NCBI GenBank assembly: GCA_900550465.1 | Contig: URSC01000013.1 | Span: 1 to 64,000, forward strand | From: an uncultured Alistipes sp. | Lineage (GTDB): Bacteria; Bacteroidota; Bacteroidia; Bacteroidales; UBA932 | Reading direction: 5' to 3' | DNA length: 64,000 bases | Shown here: in pieces, positions 52,289 through 60,398 of the stretch | Numbering within the stretch: the stretch's first letter is position 1 | Layout: each line of letters starts with the position of its first letter | Translations under genes and position numbers: made by a program | Notes under the pieces: generated by a model | What the model was told of the DNA's origin: nothing | Database searches by the model: none | The model's input: only the letters and a program-made list of their open reading frames with translations

Positions 52289-53297
52289 GACGCGGCGGAT
52301 CTGCCTGGTACTGCTGCCGCTGCTGGTGCTGCTGGCGGCGGGCAATCTCTTCTACGGAGCGGTGCCGATTCCTCCGGGGGAGGTGCTGGACATCCTCCTG
52401 GGAGGCGGAGGGGACAATCCGGCCTGGAGCATCATCCTCACCGGCTCGCGTCTGCCCCAGGCCGCTACGGCCCTGCTGGCAGGAGCGGCCCTGGCTGTGA
52501 GCGGCCTGCTGCTGCAGACCCTCTTCCACAATCCCCTGGCCGGGCCGTCCATCCTGGGAATCAGTGACGGGGCCAATCTGGGCGTAGCCTTGGTAATGCT
52601 GGCCTTCGGAGGCACCGTAGGCTCTTTCGGCGGATACATGGCCACGGTGGCCGGAGCGATGGCCGGGGCCTGCGCAATTCTGGGAGTTATCGTATTTTTC
52701 TCGCGGAGGGTGGGCAGCAATGTGATGCTGCTGATCATCGGTATCATGGTCGGCTACCTGGTGTCCTCCTGCATTTCCATATTGAATTACTATGCCTCGG
52801 CTGACAAGGTGCGGCAGTTCGTGATGTGGGGGATGGGGGATTTTTCCTCGGTCTCCTCGGCCCAGCTGCCCTTCTTCTCCGCGGCCGCCTGTGCCGGTCT
52901 GGTCTGGGCCCTGCTGCTGGTCAAGCCGCTCAATGCCATGCTGCTGGGGGAGAAATACGCCGCCAACCTGGGGGTCAACGTCCGGGCCGCGCGTATCCAC
53001 GTGCTGGTCTGCACCGGCCTGATGACAGCCGTGGTGACGGCCTTCTGCGGCCCCATATCCTTCATCGGCCTGGCCGTGCCCCATATCGCCCGGCTGCTGC
53101 TGGGGACCTCGGACCACCGCGTGCTGGTGCCGGCGACAGCCCTCTCCGGAGCCTGCATTGCCCTGGCCTGCAATATGCTGACGGTGATACCCGGGACGGG
53201 GATGCTGCTGCCGCTGAATGCGGTGACTCCGCTGTTCGGGGCGCCGGTGATCATATACGTCATAGTCAACCGTAAGAGCATCCAATATTTCAATTGA
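52254..53297 (+). CDS. FecCD-type ABC permease (metal-chelate/cobalamin importer)
   Basis: A 347-residue polytopic permease with about ten hydrophobic segments. Signatures: TGSRLPQAATALLAGAALAVSG, HNPLAGPSILGISDGA, GPISFIGLAVPHIARLL. It imports iron-siderophore, haem or vitamin B12; the substrate is not certain. ATG 52254 is taken because it follows AGGAGG by 5 nt and lies in the previous gene's tail (35-nt overlap). Next gene is the ATPase, 2 nt downstream. Confidence 0.9.
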   Translation: MARKKESPGNNRTRRICLVLLPLLVLLAAGNLFYGAVPIPPGEVLDILLGGGGDNPAWSIILTGSRLPQAATALLAGAALAVSGLLLQTLFHNPLAGPSILGISDGANLGVALVMLAFGGTVGSFGGYMATVAGAMAGACAILGVIVFFSRRVGSNVMLLIIGIMVGYLVSSCISILNYYASADKVRQFVMWGMGDFSSVSSAQLPFFSAAACAGLVWALLLVKPLNAMLLGEKYAANLGVNVRAARIHVLVCTGLMTAVVTAFCGPISFIGLAVPHIARLLLGTSDHRVLVPATALSGACIALACNMLTVIPGTGMLLPLNAVTPLFGAPVIIYVIVNRKSIQYFN

Positions 53298-53299
53298 GC

Positions 53300-54340
53300 A
53301 TGAGTACTGACCTTTCAAATATTTCTCCTGCGCTGGAAGCCTCCGGCCTCTCCATCGGATACCGCTGCGGGCGGAAGGAAGGCTGGAAGACGGTGCATCC
53401 GCGGGTGAATTTCGTCCTGCACCGCGGGGAACTGACCTCGCTGATAGGACTGAACGGAGCGGGCAAGTCGACGCTGCTGCGGACCCTGTGCGGATTCCAG
53501 CCGGCTGTAAGCGGGACCGTGCGGGTGCTCGGGCGGGAGCTGCCGGAGTATTCTTCCCATGAGCTGGCATTGACAGTGGGGGTAGTGCTCACTGAGAGGA
53601 CCAATGCCGGAGGGCTTACGGTCCGGGAGCTGGTGGCCCTGGGACGGCAGCCTCATACCGGTTTCTTCGGGAGGCTGGGAGACCGGGACCGGGAGGTGGT
53701 GTCGGAGGCGATGTCCGCGGTGGGTATCGCGCACAAGGCGGACTCCTACGTCTCGGAACTTTCGGACGGGGAGCGGCAGAGGACGATGATAGCCAAGGCC
53801 CTGGCTCAGGAGTGCCCGGTCATCGTGCTGGATGAACCGACGGCCTTCCTTGATGTGGCCAGCCGGATAGAGACCATGTCGCTGCTGCACGATACGGCCC
53901 GCAGGCAGGGCAAGGCGGTGCTGCTCTCCACCCACGATATAGACAATGCGCTGATATTCTCGGACCGGCTGCTGCTTCTGCCCTCGGGTGACGCTCCGGT
54001 GGTCTCCGGCTCTCCGGAGGATCTGGTGCTGGACGGGAGCCTGAAGGCGTTCTTCGGGCGGCGCGGGATGAATTTCGACGTGCGCTCGGGTCAGCTGTCG
54101 ACCGGAGTCTCGGGGCCCGAGGTCGGAGTGGACGGAGACAGCCTTACGGCCCGCTGGATGGCCAATGCCCTGGCCCGCAACGGCTTCACTCCGGTGCTTC
54201 CGGCTGAGGGCATACCCTGTGTCCGCTGTCTCTCGCCGACCTGCCTGGAAGTCTCCGGTACTCCGTCGGCCGCTCCGGTTACGGTCTCCTGCATCTCGCA
54301 GGCGGTGTCTCAGCTGCTGTCCTACAGGGACTTGAAGTAG
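53300..54340 (+). CDS. ABC importer ATPase with C-terminal extension
   Basis: A 346-residue FecE/BtuD-like ATPase. Walker A GLNGAGKST at 50-58, signature ELSDGERQRTMIAKAL, Walker B CPVIVLDEPTAFLD. It normally ends near residue 255, but here about 90 more residues follow (from MNFDVRSG to the stop) with Cys pairs in IPCVRCLSPTCLEV. The extension is not recognised. Last 19 nt overlap the convergent binding-protein gene. Confidence 0.88.
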   Translation: MSTDLSNISPALEASGLSIGYRCGRKEGWKTVHPRVNFVLHRGELTSLIGLNGAGKSTLLRTLCGFQPAVSGTVRVLGRELPEYSSHELALTVGVVLTERTNAGGLTVRELVALGRQPHTGFFGRLGDRDREVVSEAMSAVGIAHKADSYVSELSDGERQRTMIAKALAQECPVIVLDEPTAFLDVASRIETMSLLHDTARRQGKAVLLSTHDIDNALIFSDRLLLLPSGDAPVVSGSPEDLVLDGSLKAFFGRRGMNFDVRSGQLSTGVSGPEVGVDGDSLTARWMANALARNGFTPVLPAEGIPCVRCLSPTCLEVSGTPSAAPVTVSCISQAVSQLLSYRDLK

Positions 54341-55449
54341 CGCGGCTCATGGCCGGGGAAGAGGTCTGGATGGAAGATGGCGGCCAGGTCCTCGAGTATC
54401 CATGAGGGGTGGAGGACTATGTCGTCGTAGTAGGTGGAGGAATAGGTGTTGCAGCCGTAGACCTGTCGGTTCTGGAATGCTTTGAACCGGGAGTAGAGGC
54501 TGTATTCGGCTTCGAGGGAGGCGTAGGTCATGGGCCGGGGGCTCCAGTATTTGAGGACCCAGATATCGGCGTCGATGCCCTCGCGGAGGACATTCTCAAA
54601 GGACATGTTGACATTGGCGGAAGTGGTGGTGCCGCTGAAGATGTAGTCGGCTCCTGCGTCGGTATAGATGCGGACCATGTAGCTGGCTCCGCCGGGAACG
54701 TCCCAGGAGGCTCCGTACTTGCGCTCGGCCAGGAGGGTGGGACGGTGTGCGCCGTTGTCCCGGATGTGCCTGGCGACGCTGTCCCGGATGCTGTTGTATC
54801 CGGTCTCGGCGGCCCGGAAGAGGGAGTCGGCCCGTTCGGTACAGTCGAGCAGCAGGCCGAAGAGCCGGATCCATTCGGTGCGGCCCAGAGGGTCGTTCTC
54901 CATGTAGTCAGCCGCCTCGATGATGGGAATCCCCAGCTTGCCGGCCGCCCCGTAGCTGCCGTTCTGGAACGGGGATGCGATGATTACCTGCCCGCCGGCT
55001 CCGGCTATCCGCTCGATGCTGGGGGATACGGAGCTGCCGCAGTCGGTGATGCGCCCTTCGGCCACGCCGTCAAGCACGGCCCGGCAGGTCATGTACTCCG
55101 GCTCGCAGACTCCGGCTATGCGGTCGGAGGCTCCGAGGGCGTCGATTATCGAGGCATGTACCGAGGAGTAGACGATGATCCGGTCAATGGGGGTGCGGAC
55201 GATCGTGCCCTGCGGTATGTCCTGAGGCAGGGGAGAGCCCTGCGGTACGAGGATGTAGCGGTGCAGGAGGCGGGTGGTGTCCCAGGGGTTGGTGATGTCG
55301 GCCACAGTGTAGCCGCCGCAGTCGGAGATGCTCAGATACCGGGCGTACCGCATCCCGACACTCTCTCCGTCCGTAGTCCTGCCGCCGCAGGAGAAAATCA
55401 TGGCGGCCAGGAGGAGTGCCGCCGATATCCTTATTGTCATTTTAATCAT
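54322..55449 (-). CDS. ABC importer substrate-binding lipoprotein (BtuF/FepB type)
   Basis: A 375-residue lipoprotein with lipobox IFSC (Cys near 21). It has the type III binding-protein fold: RIIVYSSVHASIIDALGASDRIAGVCEP at the first lobe, YMENDPLGRTEWIRLFG in the middle helix, and a second lobe ending near VLHPSWILEDLAAIFHPDLFP. It should feed the FecCD permease encoded on the opposite strand. Start MIKMTIR at 55449 or MTIRIS at 55440. Confidence 0.88.
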   Translation of the reverse strand: MIKMTIRISAALLLAAMIFSCGGRTTDGESVGMRYARYLSISDCGGYTVADITNPWDTTRLLHRYILVPQGSPLPQDIPQGTIVRTPIDRIIVYSSVHASIIDALGASDRIAGVCEPEYMTCRAVLDGVAEGRITDCGSSVSPSIERIAGAGGQVIIASPFQNGSYGAAGKLGIPIIEAADYMENDPLGRTEWIRLFGLLLDCTERADSLFRAAETGYNSIRDSVARHIRDNGAHRPTLLAERKYGASWDVPGGASYMVRIYTDAGADYIFSGTTTSANVNMSFENVLREGIDADIWVLKYWSPRPMTYASLEAEYSLYSRFKAFQNRQVYGCNTYSSTYYDDIVLHPSWILEDLAAIFHPDLFPGHEPRYFKSL

Positions 55450-55470
55450 ATCCGTGCTTTTATCTGTCTG

Positions 55471-55501
55471 CAAATTTATCCACACATGTCATTTGCGCAA
55501 A
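55471..55501 (-). promoter_or_regulatory. Promoter for the substrate-binding protein gene
   Basis: On the minus strand TTTG (55501-55498), 19-bp spacer, TAAATTTG (55478-55471): exact matches to both elements, 21 nt upstream of the start at 55449. Confidence 0.72.
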
Positions 55502-55588
55502 ATATAATTTCATAATCTGCGGAAATGGGGTTTTTGAACGCACTTGCGCAGATTATAACCGGGGCTTGGATTTGTTCTGCAGGTAGAG

Positions 55589-55596
55589 TATATTTG
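55589..55596 (+). promoter_or_regulatory. -7 box for the cation-efflux gene
   Basis: TATATTTG matches TAnnTTTG exactly; CTTG at 55565-55568 sits at the right -33 spacing (20 bp). The start codon is 18 nt downstream. Confidence 0.55.
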
Positions 55597-55614
55597 CGGG
55601 CTTGGAAACAGAAT

Positions 55615-56534
55615 ATGGGAAAGGACAGTCATAAATCGGTGGAGAGGCAGATACTGGCGGCGTCGTATGTCAGTATTGTCGGCAACGGTCTTCTGTCGGT
55701 GGCCAAGATCGTGGCCGGTCTGATAAGCGGGAGTTTCGCGGTGGTCGGCGGTGGGGTCTCGATTCCGCGTCGGATGTGGCTGTGTCCATAGTGATGATAG
55801 TGGCGGCCAGGGTCATGGGCCGGCGTCCCAACAAGAAATATGTCTACGGCTATGCCAAGGCGGAGTCGATAGCCACCAAGATACTCTCGATGCTGATATT
55901 CTTCGCCGGGGCGGAGATGCTGATCTCTGCGGTGGAACATCTTTTCTCCCACGAGGAGAGGGTGATGCCCGGAGCGGTGGCCATATACGTGACCGTATTC
56001 TCGATAGTGTGCAAGCTGCTCCTCTCGCTGTATCAGACCAGGGTGGGGAAGCGCACCGGCTCTTCCATGCTGGTGGCCAACGGGGTCAATATGCGCAACG
56101 ACATGATAATCTCGCTGAGCGTCCTGGCCGGCCTGTTCTTCTCGTTCATCCTGGATATGCCGGTTCTGGATTCGGTGACGGCCCTGCTGGTGAGCCTGTT
56201 CATCATCCGCTCGGCCATCAGGATATTCATGGACTCCAATGTCGAGCTCATGGACGGAGTCAAGGACGTGTCGGTCTACCAGAAGATATTCGACGCCATA
56301 AGCAAGGTCGACGGCATCAGCAACCCCCACCGCGTCCGTTCCCGCAGCATCGGCGGCAAGTACATGATAACCCTGGACGTGGAGGCCGACGGCGACATGA
56401 CCCTCAATCAGGCCCACGCCCTCTCCAACCAGATAGAGCGGAATATCCGGGAAAGCATCCCCGAGGTCTACGACATAGTCGTCCATATCGAGCCCTTCGG
56501 CACCCATCCCGAGGATGTGTTCGGGGTAAAATAA
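55615..56534 (+). pseudogene. Cation diffusion facilitator, frameshifted
   Basis: The N-terminal part starts at ATG 55615 (MGKDSHKSVERQI) and reads to VVGG near 55755, where the frame changes. The rest (DSASDVAVSIV from about 55767 to 56534) continues in another frame. The junction near 55758-55770 reads GGTGGGGTCTCGATTCC; two extra bases, such as a duplicated TC, explain the shift. Otherwise it is a full CDF protein: six membrane segments, metal-site DSASD, second-site NMRND, and a C-terminal cytosolic domain ending HPEDVFGVK. It could be a recent mutation, a sequencing error, or recoding. The intact product would export Zn, Fe or Mn. Confidence 0.85.
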
Positions 56535-56536
56535 GA

Positions 56537-56565
56537 TGTGCCGTATCTTGCGAAGAGACGGCACA
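56537..56565. repeat. Palindromic repeat, copy 1
   Basis: TGTGCCGT pairs with ACGGCACA around TCTT/AGAG and a GCGA loop. The following GTGCA also resembles copy 2. It lies 2 nt after the efflux stop and may reduce transcription read-through. Confidence 0.7.
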
Positions 56566-56663
56566 GTGCAGCGAACGCGCACAGACACAGAGACCTGCGC
56601 ACTGACACCAGAACGATTTTGGTAACTATGTGAGAATATTTTGCTAGTGAGACAAATTTTAAC

Positions 56664-56671
56664 TAGCTTTG
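56664..56671 (+). promoter_or_regulatory. -7 box upstream of the polysaccharide locus
   Basis: TAGCTTTG matches TAnnTTTG exactly. It ends 5 nt before ATG 56677 of a short frame and 123 nt before the first long gene. No clear -33. Confidence 0.5.
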
Positions 56672-56676
56672 CGTCA

Positions 56677-56823
56677 ATGAAAACGACTCAATGTGCCGTC
56701 TCTTCGCAAGAGACGACACACTGCAATATTTGGCGATATCTATCGTATGTCCTTGAATCTCATCCTTTTGTAAGAGAGTCCAGGAGCCAGGATTATGCTT
56801 TTTCGTCAAGTTATGACTGTTGA
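56677..56823 (+). CDS. Possible small leader ORF
   Basis: A 48-codon frame starting 5 nt after a perfect -7 box. Its codons 5-15 coincide with palindromic repeat copy 2 and its end overlaps the next gene by 29 nt in another frame. There is no sign of conservation and it may be only the leader of the next gene. Confidence 0.2.
   Translation: MKTTQCAVSSQETTHCNIWRYLSYVLESHPFVRESRSQDYAFSSSYDC
56692..56720. repeat. Palindromic repeat, copy 2
   Basis: TGTGCCGTC, TCTT, CGCA, AGAGAC, GACACA: a 29-bp imperfect palindrome closely matching copy 1 in size and sequence (the loop is CGCA instead of GCGA). Confidence 0.7.
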
Positions 56824-57670
56824 ATCCGATACCCTCCGGTTGAAAATAGACAGGCTGTTCCGTCAGCTGATTTCAGAAGTGACGGAGCGGGGAGCCGGTG
56901 CCCTTTCCGGCGAGGAACTGGACGCCGTAGCCCGCGGCTGCAGTGCTTATCTGGCATTGTATCCAGGGGATGCTGCGGCGCGGAAGACTGCTGACGGGAT
57001 ATGGAGCGAATGTCGGAGGAGAATGGATGCGGCGGGAGACAGCTGTGGCGCCGGCCTTCTCGGAATCCTCCGGACAATGTATGCGCTGGCTTACAGTGCA
57101 GCGGCTCATCCGGCGGACTTCTCGCGGGCGGAGCAGTGCGACCTGGCGGCCTCGCGGATGCTGGATGCGGTGCTTGCCGCTTCCGCGGGTCCCGATATTT
57201 TCCCGAGCTCAGATAAATGGGAACAGGCAATGCTGATGGACCTGACCGCCTCCCTCTTCCAGTATGTTGTCCCTGAGGATATGGAGGAAGAACCGGCCGT
57301 CGGACTGTTCCGCATGACGACCGCCGCCTGGAAACAGGAACTGTCTTCCGGAAACTGGACCGGTACGGCCGCGGAACCCCTTATGATGCACCGTCTGCTG
57401 GTGCTGGAGACAGGTGCGGACCTCTTCGGGACATGGCGCCAGGACCGCCTCCCGGCCCCTTCGGACCTTTCCACGGCCGGAGGCCTTTCCGCCCTCGTCC
57501 GCATCCTGGCCCGCCGCCTGGATGACCCTGCGGCCCTCGCTGAGGCCTGCGCGGCCCTTGAGCGGCAGCTGTCATTGTCTCCGGATATCTCCGCTGTCGC
57601 CTCCCTTCTCGAAGGGCTCGGTGCGCTGCGGATGCTGACGGAGGAAGGGGTGGTGCTTAATTGCGCGTAA
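56795..57670 (+). CDS. Unknown helical protein before the polysaccharide genes
   Basis: A 291-residue protein rich in Ala, Leu and Arg/Glu, mostly helical by pattern, with no signal peptide or membrane segment and no recognised domain. Codon use looks GC-rich, like the upstream chromosome, unlike the AT-rich genes after 61.7 kb. Start is ATG 56795 or the in-frame ATG 56813. It lies 22 nt before wbpB with no promoter between, so it may be cotranscribed with the sugar genes. Confidence 0.55.
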   Translation: MLFRQVMTVESDTLRLKIDRLFRQLISEVTERGAGALSGEELDAVARGCSAYLALYPGDAAARKTADGIWSECRRRMDAAGDSCGAGLLGILRTMYALAYSAAAHPADFSRAEQCDLAASRMLDAVLAASAGPDIFPSSDKWEQAMLMDLTASLFQYVVPEDMEEEPAVGLFRMTTAAWKQELSSGNWTGTAAEPLMMHRLLVLETGADLFGTWRQDRLPAPSDLSTAGGLSALVRILARRLDDPAALAEACAALERQLSLSPDISAVASLLEGLGALRMLTEEGVVLNCA

Positions 57671-57692
57671 TCAAAAATATTATTAAAATCAT

Positions 57693-58658
57693 ATGAGAAA
57701 TTTTGCATTAATCGGAGCGGCCGGTTATATAGCGCCGCGTCATCTTAGAGCGATTAAAGATACCGGCAACAATTTGATTGCTGCGTACGACAGGTTTGAT
57801 AGTGTCGGCATCATGGACAGCTATTTCCCCGAAACTTCATTTTTTACGGAAAATGAGCAGTTTGACAGATATCTTTCCAAGATAAAAGGGACAGATAATC
57901 AGATAGACTGGCTGTCAATATGTACGCCAAATTATACTCACGATGCCTTTATAAGGTATGGCCTCAGACTCGGTGCAGATGTAATCTGCGAGAAGCCAGT
58001 TGTCCTGAATCCATATAACATTGATGCTTTGATGAAGGTAGAGGAGGAAACTGGGCATAAGGCCTACAATATTCTCCAGCTCAGATTGCACGATTCTATA
58101 GTGGCTCTTAAGAAAAAGATAGATGAAGGCCCCAAGGACAAGATATATGATGTGGATCTTACTTACATTACATCCAGGGGTAAATGGTATTACACCAGCT
58201 GGAAGGGAGATGTTCATAAGAGCGGAGGTGTAGCGACAAATATCGGAGTTCACTTCTATGATATGCTGCAGTGGATATTTGGGCCCGTACAGGAAAACAT
58301 CGTACACGTAATGAGTCATGACAGAGTTGCGGGATTTTTGGGACTGAAAAAAGCAAGGGTGCGTTATTTTTTGAGTATCAACGCCGACAATCTTCCCGAG
58401 AACGCAGTACAGGGGGAAAAGAGAACATACCGCACAATCATGATTGACGGAGATGAATTCGAATTCAGCAAGGGATTTACAGAACTGCACACCAAGAGCT
58501 ATCAGGAGATTCTCGCAGGACGGGGATTCAGAATATCAGAAGCGCGGAACTGCATACAGATAGTAAGTGACATCCGGCATTCTACTCCTATAGGACTTAA
58601 GGGAGATTATCATCCTCTTGCAAAACTTCCTTTGGCAAAACATCCTTTCGGTTGGTAA
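57693..58658 (+). CDS. wbpB: UDP-GlcNAc(A) 3-dehydrogenase (Gfo/Idh/MocA)
   Basis: A 321-residue oxidoreductase of the WbpB/WlbA type, oxidising C3 of UDP-GlcNAc uronic acid. Rossmann loop ALIGAAGYIAPRHLRAI at the N-terminus, CEKPVVLNPYN with catalytic Lys near 100, and GGVATNIGVHFYDML with active-site His. WlbA-type enzymes keep NADH bound and regenerate it with 2-oxoglutarate in some species. It heads the sugar cassette. Confidence 0.88.
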   Translation: MRNFALIGAAGYIAPRHLRAIKDTGNNLIAAYDRFDSVGIMDSYFPETSFFTENEQFDRYLSKIKGTDNQIDWLSICTPNYTHDAFIRYGLRLGADVICEKPVVLNPYNIDALMKVEEETGHKAYNILQLRLHDSIVALKKKIDEGPKDKIYDVDLTYITSRGKWYYTSWKGDVHKSGGVATNIGVHFYDMLQWIFGPVQENIVHVMSHDRVAGFLGLKKARVRYFLSINADNLPENAVQGEKRTYRTIMIDGDEFEFSKGFTELHTKSYQEILAGRGFRISEARNCIQIVSDIRHSTPIGLKGDYHPLAKLPLAKHPFGW

Positions 58659-58667
58659 TTCGATAAA

Positions 58668-59798
58668 ATGAATATGAAACTACAGATGGTGGATCTTCAC
58701 GGTCAGTACCTGAAGATCAAAAATGAGGTGGATGCCGGTATCAGTCAGGTGATAGAAAGCTCGGCTTTTATCAACGGTCCTCAAGTAAAGGAATTTGCCG
58801 GCAAACTGGCGGATTACGTTCACTGCAAGCACGTAATAACATGCGGAAACGGCACGGATGCGCTGCAGATAGCCCTGATGGCTCTTGACCTGAAACCCGG
58901 AGACGAGGTGATAGTACCGGCTTTCACGTACGTGGCCTCGGCGGAAGTTATCGGACTGCTCGGACTTACTCCGGTTATGGTGGATGTTGATTACAACACT
59001 TTCAATGTAACCCTAAAGAACATAGAGAAGGCGTTAAGTCCTAAGACAAAAGCCATTATTCCGGTGCATCTTTTCGGACAGTCATGCGACATGGCACCTA
59101 TTATGGAATTTGCAAATAAACATAAGCTCTATGTTGTAGAAGACAATGCACAGGCAATCGGGGCACGCTATACTTTCCCGGACGGTTCCGCAAAATTCAC
59201 CGGCACAATCGGTCACATCGGATGCACCTCCTTCTTCCCTTCCAAGAATTTAGGATGCTATGGAGACGGAGGCGCCATATTTACAGATGATGATGTTCTT
59301 GGAGAGCGTCTTAAAATGATTGCCAATCATGGGCAGCAGGTTAAGTATCACCACATGGTTATAGGCTGCAATTCCAGACTGGACACTATTCAGGCAGTAG
59401 TACTGAATGCCAAACTGCCTCATCTGGATGAGTATTGTGAGGCGCGTTACGCTGCAGCGCAATATTATACTTCGGCCCTGAAAGGCATTGACGGCATCAT
59501 CGCGCCTGTTGAGCAGCCGAACAGTACCCATGTCTACCACCAGTACACATTGAAAGTCCTCAACGGAAAACGCGATGCTCTTAAACAATATCTGGCTGAC
59601 AACGGGATACCCAGTATGATTTACTATCCGCTTCCCCTTCAGCAACAGGAAGCCTTCAGTAACATTACACGTGCGGCAGAAAGTCTTGACACCGCAGCGA
59701 AGTTGGCGGCCTCAGTTCTTTCGCTTCCAATCCATACTGAGATAAGCCATGAACAACAAGACATGGTGATCGATGCGATTAAAAGTTTTTTCAAATAA
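58668..59798 (+). CDS. wbpE: 3-Amino sugar aminotransferase (DegT/DnrJ/EryC1/StrS)
   Basis: A 376-residue PLP-dependent aminotransferase. The PLP lysine is in SFFPSKNLG; CGNGTDALQIALMAL and VPAFTYVASAE are typical. In the WbpE/WlbC group it places an amino group on C3 of the keto-uronic acid. Start at 58668, with a second in-frame ATG at 58674. It is 9 nt from wbpB and 8 nt from wbpD. Confidence 0.9.
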   Translation: MNMKLQMVDLHGQYLKIKNEVDAGISQVIESSAFINGPQVKEFAGKLADYVHCKHVITCGNGTDALQIALMALDLKPGDEVIVPAFTYVASAEVIGLLGLTPVMVDVDYNTFNVTLKNIEKALSPKTKAIIPVHLFGQSCDMAPIMEFANKHKLYVVEDNAQAIGARYTFPDGSAKFTGTIGHIGCTSFFPSKNLGCYGDGGAIFTDDDVLGERLKMIANHGQQVKYHHMVIGCNSRLDTIQAVVLNAKLPHLDEYCEARYAAAQYYTSALKGIDGIIAPVEQPNSTHVYHQYTLKVLNGKRDALKQYLADNGIPSMIYYPLPLQQQEAFSNITRAAESLDTAAKLAASVLSLPIHTEISHEQQDMVIDAIKSFFK

Positions 59799-59806
59799 AA
59801 TTAATA

Positions 59807-60382
59807 ATGGCAGAATATTTTGCACATGAGACAGCAGTCGTGGATGACGGCTGCGTAATAGGAGCAGGCTCTAAAATCTGGCATTTTACACATATTATGG
59901 CCGGTTGCAGGATAGGAGAAAAATGCAATATCGGGCAGAACGTCGTTATTTCACCGGATGTGGTTCTAGGCAATAACGTCAAAATACAGAACAACGTATC
60001 AGTATATACAGGTGTGACCTGTGATGACGATGTATTCCTCGGGCCTTCATGTGTGTTTACCAATGTAATAAATCCACGAAGCGCAGTAAACCGCAAGTCA
60101 GAGTATGCCAGAACCCATGTTGGACGTGGAGCGACTATAGGCGCAAATGCCACCATTGTCTGTGGACATGACATCGGTGAATATGCCTTTATCGGAGCCG
60201 GCGCTGTAGTCACCAAAACAGTTGCGCCATATGCTTTAATGGTAGGGAACCCTGCCCGGCAAACCGGCTGGATGAGTGAATTCGGATGTAAACTGAAGTT
60301 CGATGCAGACGGATTCGCCACCTGCCCTCAGAGTGGAGATAAATATCAACTTAAAAATGGAATAGTAAATAAACTTAAATAA
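59807..60382 (+). CDS. wbpD: UDP-3-amino sugar N-acetyltransferase (left-handed beta-helix)
   Basis: A 191-residue hexapeptide-repeat acyltransferase. Repeats such as IGEKCNIGQNVVISPDVVLGNNVKIQNNVSVYTG build the beta helix. The WbpD/WlbB group acetylates the 3-amino group of UDP-2-acetamido-3-amino-dideoxyglucuronate. Key elements GPSCVFTNVINPR and RGATIGANATIVCG are seen. Confidence 0.9.
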   Translation: MAEYFAHETAVVDDGCVIGAGSKIWHFTHIMAGCRIGEKCNIGQNVVISPDVVLGNNVKIQNNVSVYTGVTCDDDVFLGPSCVFTNVINPRSAVNRKSEYARTHVGRGATIGANATIVCGHDIGEYAFIGAGAVVTKTVAPYALMVGNPARQTGWMSEFGCKLKFDADGFATCPQSGDKYQLKNGIVNKLK

Positions 60383-60398
60383 TCAAAATCTTAGAATT

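Larger units (their letters stand above)
56535..56794. other. Intergenic region with two palindromic repeats and a promoter
   Basis: This 260-nt stretch separates the efflux pseudogene from the polysaccharide locus. It holds two copies of a palindromic element (56537-56565 and 56692-56720), a -7 box at 56664-56671, and a short reading frame from 56677. Confidence 0.6.

Noticed and set aside
52254..55610. Cobalamin riboswitch near the FecCD importer
   Set aside because: No B12-box-like conserved core seen in the short intergenic spaces; the permease start lies inside the previous gene.
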